Assembly (NCBI GenBank): GCA_023427125.1
Contig: JAEZBP010000567.1
Location: 1-8,984, forward strand
Length of the DNA stretch: 8,984 bases
DNA from: Pseudomonadota bacterium
GTDB lineage: Bacteria; Myxococcota_A; Polyangia; Polyangiales; Sandaracinaceae
Direction: 5' to 3'
Shown here: positions 1 to 8,083 of the stretch, in pieces
How the letters are laid out: every line of letters begins with the position of its first letter
How positions within the stretch are numbered: the stretch's first letter is position 1
Notes under the pieces: generated by a model
The model's input: only the letters and a program-made list of their open reading frames with translations
What the model was told of the DNA's origin: nothing
Database searches by the model: none
Position numbers and translations under genes: made by a program

Positions 1-1
1 C

Positions 2-1642
2 CCGATGCTCGACGCGGGCAGGCGGGACGCTGGCCCGACGGCCAGATGCGAGCGGCACGGTGACTGCGACGACGCCGCATACTGCAACGGGGAGGAGCGC
101 TGCGATCCTGGCGCCAGCGTGGCCGCCGAGAACGGCTGCGTTCCGGGAACGCCTCCGTGCGCGACCGACCTTTGCAACGAGGCCAGTGACCGTTGCGATA
201 TCGCTTGCGAGGATCCAGACCAAGACGGCGACGGTTCCATCGCGGTCGCGTGCGCTGGCGACGCCTGCGACGCCGGCGACGGAGACCGCTTCCCCGGTAA
301 TGACGCGCGTTGCGATGCGGTGGATCAAGACTGCAACCCGGCCACCCTCGGATCGCTCGACGCGGACGGAGACGGCGCGATCAGCGCGGCCTGTTGCAAC
401 CCGCAACTGGACGGGAGTGCCCGCTGCGGCCTCGACTGCGACGACTCGCGGATCGGGCTCTTCGACGACACGCTCGAGAACTGCGGCACGTGCGGGAACT
501 CCTGCGCGTTCCAATGCGCGGACCGCGCCTGCGCCGACCTGACGGCCATCGACGCGTATGCCACACACACCTGCGCGCTCCAGTCCTCCGGCGCGGTGGT
601 GTGCTGGGGAGCGAATATCGAAGGCCAACTGGGGGACGGGACCAGGGAGCGCCGAAACCGGCCGGTGGCTGTGATCGACCTGCCCAGAGCTACCGCGCTC
701 GCTGTGGGCCACTGGTTCACCTGCGCTCTCCTCGAGGACACGACGGTCCGCTGCTGGGGCACGAACGCCAATGCCGAGCTCGGATCCGGACGCGCGATCC
801 CCCGATCGTCCATCCCGGTGACCGTGGACTATGCGGGCTCCCCTCTGACGAATGTCATCTCGCTCGACGCAGGGATGAGTCATACTTGCGCGGCGACTTT
901 GGATGGTAACGTATACTGCTGGGGTTCCGAGACCAGTGGTCAACTGCGAGGTCCGCCTGCGAGCCCCTCGGGCGGCTTTGCGACGACGCGAGTCGTCGGA
1001 GTAGCCGGCGCTGTTCAAGTCGTGGCGGGGGATAGCCATTCTTGCGCTCGGCTCGAAGACGGAAGTGCGCGCTGCTGGGGTGGCAACGGGCGAGGGCAAC
1101 TGGGTGACGGGCTCACATCGCACGGGACGACGTGTGGAGCGCAGGACTGCGCGGGTCCGGTCATCGTGGCGACCGACGCCATCGAGCGAATCGTCGCCGG
1201 GCGCTCGTCGACGTGCGCACTCCGTACCGCGGGGGGCCTCACCTGTTGGGGCGAAGACCATGGCGCGACGCCGATCGATGTCGACGCCTACACGGACGTG
1301 ATCGACGTGGCGATGAGCTCAAACAACACTTGCGTGCTCCACGGGAGCCCCGCCGTGCTGACCTGTCAGGGCGCCAACAGCGTTGGGGAGTTGGGTACCG
1401 GTGATCAAGAATGGCGGAGCGAGTCGGTCGACGTTGCGCTCCCTTCCCCTGCGAGAGCCATCGTGCTGGGCTATGGCACCGCCGCGCACGCCTGCGCGCT
1501 TCTCCAGAGTGGCACGGCCATGTGCTGGGGGAGCAACAACTTCGGTCAGATCGGCGACGGCGTCAGCGTCCACGCGGAGTGCATGGACACTGGTTTCTGG
1601 GGCGACTGCGCCCCAAGCCCGACGTTGATCCTCCCCCTCTGA
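2..1642 (+). CDS. Secreted Cys-rich protein with RCC1-repeat beta-propeller (5' end outside window)
   Basis: This is probably an exported, surface or lipid-anchored protein; its binding partner is unknown. The frame is open to the window edge. The first ATG (position 5) lies inside a low-complexity Asp-Ala-Gly linker (PMLDAGRRDAG) typical of the region after a lipoprotein signal, so the real start is probably upstream. Residue numbers count from that ATG. Residues 15-70 are Cys-rich. Residues 70-135 carry two DxDGDG calcium-type loops (72-77, 119-124) and a PGND-RCD-DQDC stretch like MopE/thrombospondin-type repeats. Residues 160-176 are a CGTCGNSC-type module. Residues 185-520 form seven RCC1-like repeats with the pattern C-x9-C-W-G-x-N-x2-G-x-[LI]-G. 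Each repeat holds one Cys pair (190/200, 240/250, 295/305, 347/357, 404/414, 443/454, 497/507), consistent with an oxidising compartment. Third codon positions are less GC-biased than in ftsH or uvrC. Family assignment is firm; the function is unknown. Confidence 0.85.
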   Translation, partial: PMLDAGRRDAGPTARCERHGDCDDAAYCNGEERCDPGASVAAENGCVPGTPPCATDLCNEASDRCDIACEDPDQDGDGSIAVACAGDACDAGDGDRFPGNDARCDAVDQDCNPATLGSLDADGDGAISAACCNPQLDGSARCGLDCDDSRIGLFDDTLENCGTCGNSCAFQCADRACADLTAIDAYATHTCALQSSGAVVCWGANIEGQLGDGTRERRNRPVAVIDLPRATALAVGHWFTCALLEDTTVRCWGTNANAELGSGRAIPRSSIPVTVDYAGSPLTNVISLDAGMSHTCAATLDGNVYCWGSETSGQLRGPPASPSGGFATTRVVGVAGAVQVVAGDSHSCARLEDGSARCWGGNGRGQLGDGLTSHGTTCGAQDCAGPVIVATDAIERIVAGRSSTCALRTAGGLTCWGEDHGATPIDVDAYTDVIDVAMSSNNTCVLHGSPAVLTCQGANSVGELGTGDQEWRSESVDVALPSPARAIVLGYGTAAHACALLQSGTAMCWGSNNFGQIGDGVSVHAECMDTGFWGDCAPSPTLILPL

Positions 1643-1644
1643 CA

Positions 1645-1677
1645 GCCAAGCACGCAACGGTCAGAACGTGTGCTGGC
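1645..1677 (+). terminator. Possible stem-loop after the RCC1-repeat gene
   Basis: Three bases after the TGA stop, GCCAAGCAC (1645-1653) can pair with GTGCTGGC (1670-1677), leaving one bulged A and a 16-base loop. No U-run follows, so an intrinsic terminator of the E. coli type is not supported. It could be a transcript-end hairpin or chance. Confidence 0.25.
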
Positions 1678-1773
1678 CGTCGAGCAGCGGAGGCCGTGGC
1701 GTTCACCGACCAGAAAGCTCCGCGGAGTTCGTTGTCGCGCCCCGATGCACGGGGAGGACTGTGGGCTGTCTAG

Positions 1774-1905
1774 AGCAAGCATATCTCGCCGCCCCCGCCG
1801 GACCGCTGCCGGAACGAGGGCGAGACGTGCAACGACACGGCCGACTGCTGCGCCGGGATGGACCTGAGCTGCTCGCTCAACGTGTGCACCGCCGGCCCGG
1901 GCTGA
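1774..1905 (+). pseudogene. Remnant of a knottin-like Cys-rich protein, C-terminal fragment
   Basis: The plus frame is open from just after TAG (1771-1773) to TGA (1903-1905). It encodes a short Pro-rich segment (PPPPD) followed by six cysteines spaced C-x6-C-x5-CC-x6-C-x4-C, with the core ETCNDTADCCAG, and ends in TAGPG. This spacing matches the six-cysteine knottin/inhibitor-cystine-knot pattern. It also resembles the G-x2-C-x4-DCC-x-G modules seen as C-terminal domains of myxobacterial secreted proteins. There is no ATG or GTG start with a ribosome binding site ahead of the cysteines, no signal peptide, and a stop directly upstream. I therefore read it as the surviving 3' end of a gene whose 5' part was deleted. 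A very short expressed peptide from a non-standard start cannot be excluded. The pattern is seen directly; the decay history is inferred. Confidence 0.55.
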
Positions 1906-2071
1906 GCGACGACCTTCGCGAGCGAGGCGGCGAGCTCGCGGAGGTTCCCCGGCCGACCCGCCCCTCGGTAGCTGCACGCCAGGAGGATCTCGAGGTTCGC
2001 GACCGAGGGTCGGCCGCGAGATCCATGCGAGATGGGGCGACGACGGGGCGAGACGCGGAGGAGCGGAGAGG

Positions 2072-2086
2072 GCCCGCGAAGCGGGC
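2072..2086 (+). other. Perfect 6-bp stem-loop with GAA loop
   Basis: GCCCGC (2072-2077), loop GAA, then GCGGGC (2081-2086). The apex reads GCGAAGC, a sequence known to form an unusually stable mini-hairpin in DNA. It sits about 55 bases ahead of the beta-lactamase start. In such GC-rich DNA chance occurrence is possible. Confidence 0.4.
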
Positions 2087-2097
2087 GCGGAACGAAG

Positions 2098-2119
2098 GCG
2101 GGTGGAATGAGCCACCCGC
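2098..2119 (+). promoter_or_regulatory. Perfect 8-bp stem-loop in the presumed leader of the beta-lactamase
   Basis: GCGGGTGG (2098-2105) pairs perfectly with CCACCCGC (2112-2119) across the 6-base loop AATGAG. It ends 22 bases before the proposed ATG. It is the strongest hairpin in the window by stem length and GC content. No U-run follows. It may act as a leader structure on the beta-lactamase mRNA, or be the 3' end of a lost upstream unit. Confidence 0.4.
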
Positions 2120-2141
2120 GCTCGCGCGTCTCGGGCGCGCG

Positions 2142-2996
2142 ATGAAGCGAGCAGCGACGATGGTGGCGCTCTTGGCGCTCGGGTGCAGTGGCACGACCCG
2201 CGCGCCGGAGCCGTCCGCGCCGGAGGCGAGGGAGCGAGCGCGCACCGAGGCGCTCGAGGGCGGCGACGCGCTCTTCGCCGAGCGCGGGCTCGTGGGCGCC
2301 TTCGTGGTGCGCCGGGTGGGCGGGATCGATCGGGTGATCGGCGGCGAGCGTGTCGATGCGCGCTTCGTGCCCGCGTCGACGTTCAAGATCCCGAACACGC
2401 TGATCGGCCTCGAGACCGGCGTGATCCCGGACGCGTCCTTCACGCTGCCGTGGGACGGGCAGGAGCGCGCGATCGCAGCGTGGAACCAGGATCACGATCT
2501 GCGCGGCGCGATCCAAGAGTCGGTCGTCTGGTGGTACCAGGAGCTCGCCCGCCGCGTCGGCCATGAGCGGATGCGCGAGCTCGTCCGAGGCATGCGCTTC
2601 GGCAACGCGGACATCGGCGACGACGACGCGATCGATCGCTTCTGGCTCGAGGGGCCGCTCGCGATCTCGCCGCGCGAGCAGATCGAGTTTCTCTCTCGGC
2701 TGACGCGCGGTGAGCTGCCGGTGTCGGCGCGGAGCGTCGCGATCCTGCGCGAGGTGATCTCGAGTGAGGCGCGCGGTGAGGTGGTGGTGCGCTGGAAGAC
2801 CGGCACTCATCAGATCGAGGACGGAAGCGGGCACGCGTGGCTTGTCGGCTGGATCGAGGACGGCGGCGAGACGAGCGCTCACTTCGCGCTGATCCTGTTG
2901 GCCGGCGACAACGACGAGCTCGCCTCGCACATGAGCGCGCGCCGCCCGCTGGTCATGGAGCTGCTCGAGCGCGAGGGGCTCGTGCCGCCGGCCTGA
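2142..2996 (+). CDS. Class D (OXA-type) beta-lactamase, predicted lipoprotein
   Basis: This is a serine beta-lactamase that opens the beta-lactam ring through an acyl-enzyme, with the motif-I lysine carbamylated as general base. From ATG 2142 it has 284 residues. A short signal (KR, then hydrophobic residues to Cys15, ALG-C) suggests lipid anchoring; class D enzymes are more often soluble and periplasmic. The class D motifs are in order: STFK (79-82, nucleophile Ser79 and Lys82), SVV (127-129), FGN (153-155, the Y/F-G-N motif), FWLEGPL (167-173, with the Trp that stabilises the carbamate) and KTGT (219-222), then WLVGW (233-237). All catalytic residues are present. I chose ATG 2142 because it gives a signal peptide and normal length, although no Shine-Dalgarno sequence precedes it; ATG 2160 is an alternative. 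The frame is open further upstream but without protein-like content. The resistance spectrum cannot be read from sequence, and penicillin-sensor or other roles remain possible. Confidence 0.92.
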   Translation: MKRAATMVALLALGCSGTTRAPEPSAPEARERARTEALEGGDALFAERGLVGAFVVRRVGGIDRVIGGERVDARFVPASTFKIPNTLIGLETGVIPDASFTLPWDGQERAIAAWNQDHDLRGAIQESVVWWYQELARRVGHERMRELVRGMRFGNADIGDDDAIDRFWLEGPLAISPREQIEFLSRLTRGELPVSARSVAILREVISSEARGEVVVRWKTGTHQIEDGSGHAWLVGWIEDGGETSAHFALILLAGDNDELASHMSARRPLVMELLEREGLVPPA

Positions 2997-3013
2997 TCGT
3001 CCGGCGAGCGGTG

Positions 3014-3038
3014 GCACGGGTCGCGTCACCGCCCGTGC
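3014..3038 (+). terminator. Stem-loop after the beta-lactamase gene
   Basis: GCACGGG (3014-3020) pairs perfectly with CCCGTGC (3032-3038) around an 11-base loop, starting 17 bases after the stop. A competing hairpin, GCGGTG (3008-3013) with CACCGC (3027-3032), overlaps it. There is no U-run, so this is a candidate transcript end rather than a clear intrinsic terminator. Confidence 0.35.
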
Positions 3039-3050
3039 GGGCGGGGATCG

Positions 3051-3080
3051 GCGCGCTCGCGGTGGGCGCGCTCGCGGTCG
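3051..3080 (+). repeat. Tandem 15-base repeat, two copies
   Basis: The unit GCGCGCTCGCGGTGG (3051-3065) is followed directly by GCGCGCTCGCGGTCG (3066-3080), 14 of 15 bases identical. It lies immediately upstream of the putative -10 element of the DUF808 gene. It may be replication slippage or a duplicated protein-binding site. Confidence 0.6.
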
Positions 3081-3081
3081 G

Positions 3082-3090
3082 TGCTAGCTT
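3082..3090 (+). promoter_or_regulatory. Possible extended -10 promoter element for the DUF808 gene
   Basis: TGC-TAGCTT has the TGn extension and keeps the first T, the A and the last T of the sigma-70 -10 hexamer. It would start a transcript near 3097, with a leader of about 27 bases that includes the ribosome binding site at 3114-3119. No clear -35 element is visible upstream. This is pattern-based and weak. Confidence 0.3.
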
Positions 3091-3113
3091 CCACGCCCAC
3101 CTCTCACCCCCCC

Positions 3114-3119
3114 GGGAGA
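3114..3119 (+). promoter_or_regulatory. Ribosome binding site supporting the TTG start of the DUF808 gene
   Basis: GGGAGA lies 4 bases before the TTG at 3124. It is the reason, together with protein similarity from residue 4 onward, for preferring this rare start codon over ATG 3190, which would cut away the conserved LLDDIA segment. Confidence 0.6.
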
Positions 3120-3123
3120 ACCG

Positions 3124-4047
<924 letters not shown>

Positions 4048-4076
4048 CCGGCTCCTTCCCCTCCGTCCGCCACAGG

Positions 4077-4082
4077 CAGGAG
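4077..4082 (+). promoter_or_regulatory. Ribosome binding site of ftsH
   Basis: GCAGGAG-type purine run (AGGAG core at 4078-4082) lies 11 bases before the ATG at 4094. The spacing is at the long end of normal. It supports this ATG as the start despite the N-terminal extension of the protein relative to E. coli FtsH. Confidence 0.55.
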
Positions 4083-4093
4083 TCTCACTCTCC

Positions 4094-6079
<1,986 letters not shown>

Positions 6080-6092
6080 TCACGGAGCGGGA

Positions 6093-6109
6093 GCGATCAC
6101 GGTGATCGC
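6093..6109. promoter_or_regulatory. Perfect dyad between ftsH and uvrC, operator-like
   Basis: GCGATCAC-G-GTGATCGC is a perfect 8-bp inverted repeat around a single central base. Its left half sits in a second copy of GAG(T/C)GATCACGG(A/T); the first copy overlaps the ftsH stop (6075-6087) and the second is at 6091-6103, giving a 16-base direct period. A one-base centre makes a poor RNA hairpin, so a protein-binding site is the more natural reading. It lies about 55 bases upstream of the proposed uvrC start. It is unproven. Confidence 0.4.
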
Positions 6110-6149
6110 GAGGCGCCGGGCGCCGGATGCCACGGACCTGGCTGCGCTC

Positions 6150-6155
6150 TAGAGT
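6150..6155 (+). promoter_or_regulatory. Possible -10 element just ahead of uvrC
   Basis: TAGAGT matches four of six positions of the sigma-70 -10 hexamer, including T1, A2 and T6. Transcription would begin about 7 bases later, essentially at the GTG at 6163, implying a leaderless or near-leaderless message. No good -35 sequence is visible. Confidence 0.3.
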
Positions 6156-6162
6156 TCGGTCC

Positions 6163-8061
6163 GTGCTCCCCGAGAACGTCCAGCACAAGCTCGACGCGCT
6201 GCCGGCCGCGCCCGGCGTCTACCTGTTCAAGGATCGACGCGGGGCGGTCGTGTACGTCGGCAAGGCCCGCAGCCTGCGCAGCCGGGTGCGCAGCTACTTC
6301 TCGGCGAGCTCGAGCGACGACCGCATGTTCATCGCGTACCTCGCGCGCGAGCTCGGCGATCTCGAGACCTTCGTCGTCGGCAACGAGAAGGAGGCCGCGC
6401 TGCTCGAGAACGAGCTCATCAAGCAGCACCAGCCTCGCTACAACGTCAAGCTCAAGGACGACAAAGACTTCCTCTCGATCCGCATCGACCCGAGCGATCC
6501 GTGGCCGCGCCTCGGCGTGGTGCGGCGCCCCAAGCCGGACGGCGCGCGCTACTTCGGCCCCTACGACTCGGCGACCAGCGCGCGGCAGACGCTCCGGCAG
6601 ATCAACCGCTTCTTCAAGCTGCGCACCTGCAAGGACACCGACTTCAACGCGCGCGTGCGGCCCTGCCTGCAGTACCAGATCAAGCGCTGCCCGGCCCCCT
6701 GTGTGCGCGAGGTGGATCGCGAGGCCTACCTCGCGCAGGTCGAGCTGGTCGGGCTCTTCCTCGAGGGGCGCCACGACGAGCTGGTCCGCGATCTGACCCA
6801 GCGCATGAAGCAGGCCGCCGACGCGACGGACTACGAGCAGGCCGCGACCTATCGCGATCAGCTCCGCGCGGTCGAGCGCGTGCGCACGCAGCAGCGCATC
6901 GCGGTGGTGAAGGACGTCGATCAGGACGTGATCGGCGTGCACCGCGCGGGCGATCAGGCGGAGGTCGCGGTGCTCAAGGTGCGGGGCGGGCACCTCAACC
7001 AGGTGCGCACGTTCGAGCTGAAGAACGCCACGCTGCCCGACGACGAGCTCGTGTCGAGCTTCTTGACCGCATACTACGGCGCCAGCGGGGAGGTGCCGGA
7101 CGAGGTGATCGTTCCCGTCGAGATCGAGGCGGGCGCGGGCCTCGAGGAGTGGCTCGCGGAGGCGCGCGGCAAGAAGACGAAGCTGGTCGTGCCGCAGCGC
7201 GGGCCGCGCAAGCGCCTGCTCGAGATGGCGGCCGAGAACGCCGAGCACGCGTTCCGCGAGAAGGCGCGGGCGAGCGAGGACATGGAGGCGCGGCTCGGCG
7301 AGCTCCAGGCCAAGCTCTCGCTGCGGGCCTTGCCGCGCCGCATCGAGTGCGTCGACGTCTCGCACCTCGGCGGCGACGATACGGTCGCGGTGGTCACCGC
7401 GATGACCGACGGAGAGATCGATCGAAGCCGCTACCGATCCTTCCGCGTCAAGCGCGTGAGCGGCGGCGACGACTACGGCGCGATGTACGAGGTGCTCTCG
7501 CGGCGCTTTCGCCGGGGACGCGACGGAGACCCGGGCTGGGAGCTGCCGGACCTCTTCGTGGTCGACGGAGGCAAGGGCCAGCTCAACGTCGCGCTCGCGG
7601 CGCTGCGCGATCTCGGAATGAGCGCGGCGAGCGACATGGAGATCGTCGGGCTCGCGAAGGAGCGCGAGGAGCAGGAGGTGGTTGAGCGCGTGTTCCTGCC
7701 CGGCCAGAAGAACGCGGTCCCGCTGCCCGAGCGCAGCGCGGCCAGGCACTTCTTGGTGCAGGTGCGCGACGAGGCCCACCGCGCGTCCAACGCGCTGCGC
7801 ACCAAGGTCGGCAAGAAGCGCCGCTTCAAGAGCAGCCTCGACGACATCGCCGGCGTCGGCCCGAAGACCCGCGCCCGCTTGGTGCAGGTGCTCGGGACGG
7901 TGGACGCGATCAAGGCGGCGAGCCTCGAGGAGCTGCTCGCCGCCGGCGCGAGCCGCCGGCAGGCCGAGGCGATCCAGCGGGCGGTGCACGGCGGCGCGAC
8001 CGACGACGCAGCCGACGCGGAGCGCGCCGCCGTCGACAACGCCTTCGTCGCGGACGAGTAG
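6163..8061 (+). CDS. uvrC: UvrC, excinuclease ABC subunit C
   Basis: This is the dual-incision nuclease of nucleotide excision repair; it is recruited by the UvrB-DNA complex and cuts on both sides of a lesion. From GTG 6163 it has 632 residues. Its domains in order are: a GIY-YIG nuclease (GVY at 18-20, YVG at 31-33), a four-Cys cluster (Cys156, 168, 176, 180) whose spacing equals the iron-sulfur cysteines of E. coli UvrC, a UVR UvrB-binding helix pair (about 211-245), an RNase H-like nuclease with the Asp-Asp-His set (Asp398 in DVSH, Asp468 in VVDGGKG, His539 in RDEAHR), and a C-terminal helix-hairpin-helix pair (about 556-613, IAGVGPKTRARL). Both active sites look intact. The ATG at 6127 would add 12 Arg-rich residues not typical of the family and lies upstream of the -10-like TAGAGT, so GTG is preferred; no Shine-Dalgarno sequence supports either. 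The gene lies 83 bases after ftsH and converges with the following minus-strand gene. Confidence 0.96.
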   Translation: MLPENVQHKLDALPAAPGVYLFKDRRGAVVYVGKARSLRSRVRSYFSASSSDDRMFIAYLARELGDLETFVVGNEKEAALLENELIKQHQPRYNVKLKDDKDFLSIRIDPSDPWPRLGVVRRPKPDGARYFGPYDSATSARQTLRQINRFFKLRTCKDTDFNARVRPCLQYQIKRCPAPCVREVDREAYLAQVELVGLFLEGRHDELVRDLTQRMKQAADATDYEQAATYRDQLRAVERVRTQQRIAVVKDVDQDVIGVHRAGDQAEVAVLKVRGGHLNQVRTFELKNATLPDDELVSSFLTAYYGASGEVPDEVIVPVEIEAGAGLEEWLAEARGKKTKLVVPQRGPRKRLLEMAAENAEHAFREKARASEDMEARLGELQAKLSLRALPRRIECVDVSHLGGDDTVAVVTAMTDGEIDRSRYRSFRVKRVSGGDDYGAMYEVLSRRFRRGRDGDPGWELPDLFVVDGGKGQLNVALAALRDLGMSAASDMEIVGLAKEREEQEVVERVFLPGQKNAVPLPERSAARHFLVQVRDEAHRASNALRTKVGKKRRFKSSLDDIAGVGPKTRARLVQVLGTVDAIKAASLEELLAAGASRRQAEAIQRAVHGGATDDAADAERAAVDNAFVADE

Positions 8062-8070
8062 CGCGTACCG

Positions 8071-8083
8071 GATCGGAGCGATC
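8071..8083. terminator. Weak dyad in the uvrC convergent junction
   Basis: GATCG (8071-8075), GAG, then CGATC (8079-8083) is a perfect 5-bp dyad spanning the 20-base gap between the uvrC stop and the stop of the minus-strand gene. It could be a small bidirectional hairpin, but the stem is short and there is no U-run on either side. Confidence 0.2.

Larger units (their letters stand above)
1643..2141. other. Gene-poor spacer of about 500 bases with decayed fragments and stem-loops
   Basis: No intact gene is visible on either strand. Bases 1643-1770 hold nothing recognisable apart from the stem-loop after the preceding stop. A CTAG at 1770-1773 gives stop codons on both strands in the overlapping frames. 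Next comes a Cys-rich coding remnant (1774-1905). Bases 1906-2040 show only a faint antisense resemblance to a sigma-54 activator tail. Bases 2072-2140 hold GC-rich hairpins just ahead of the beta-lactamase. The frame of the beta-lactamase stays open back to 1668, but the upstream translation is Arg-rich and low in hydrophobic order, as expected of non-coding high-GC DNA. Confidence 0.7.

Noticed and set aside
1668..2141. N-terminal extension of the beta-lactamase back to 1668
   Set aside because: The extra 158 residues are Arg/Pro-rich without domain character, and would bury the lipoprotein signal that begins at 2142.
1770..3029. A 419-codon minus-strand frame across the beta-lactamase
   Set aside because: It is antisense to the beta-lactamase with shadow-like composition. 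Only the short 1899-2020 part drew attention and is listed as a weak finding.
3000..3123. Small hydrophobic frame reading GIGALAVGALAVGA near 3045-3085
   Set aside because: It is produced by the 15-base tandem repeat, has no suitable start of its own, and runs out of the beta-lactamase and into the DUF808 gene out of frame.
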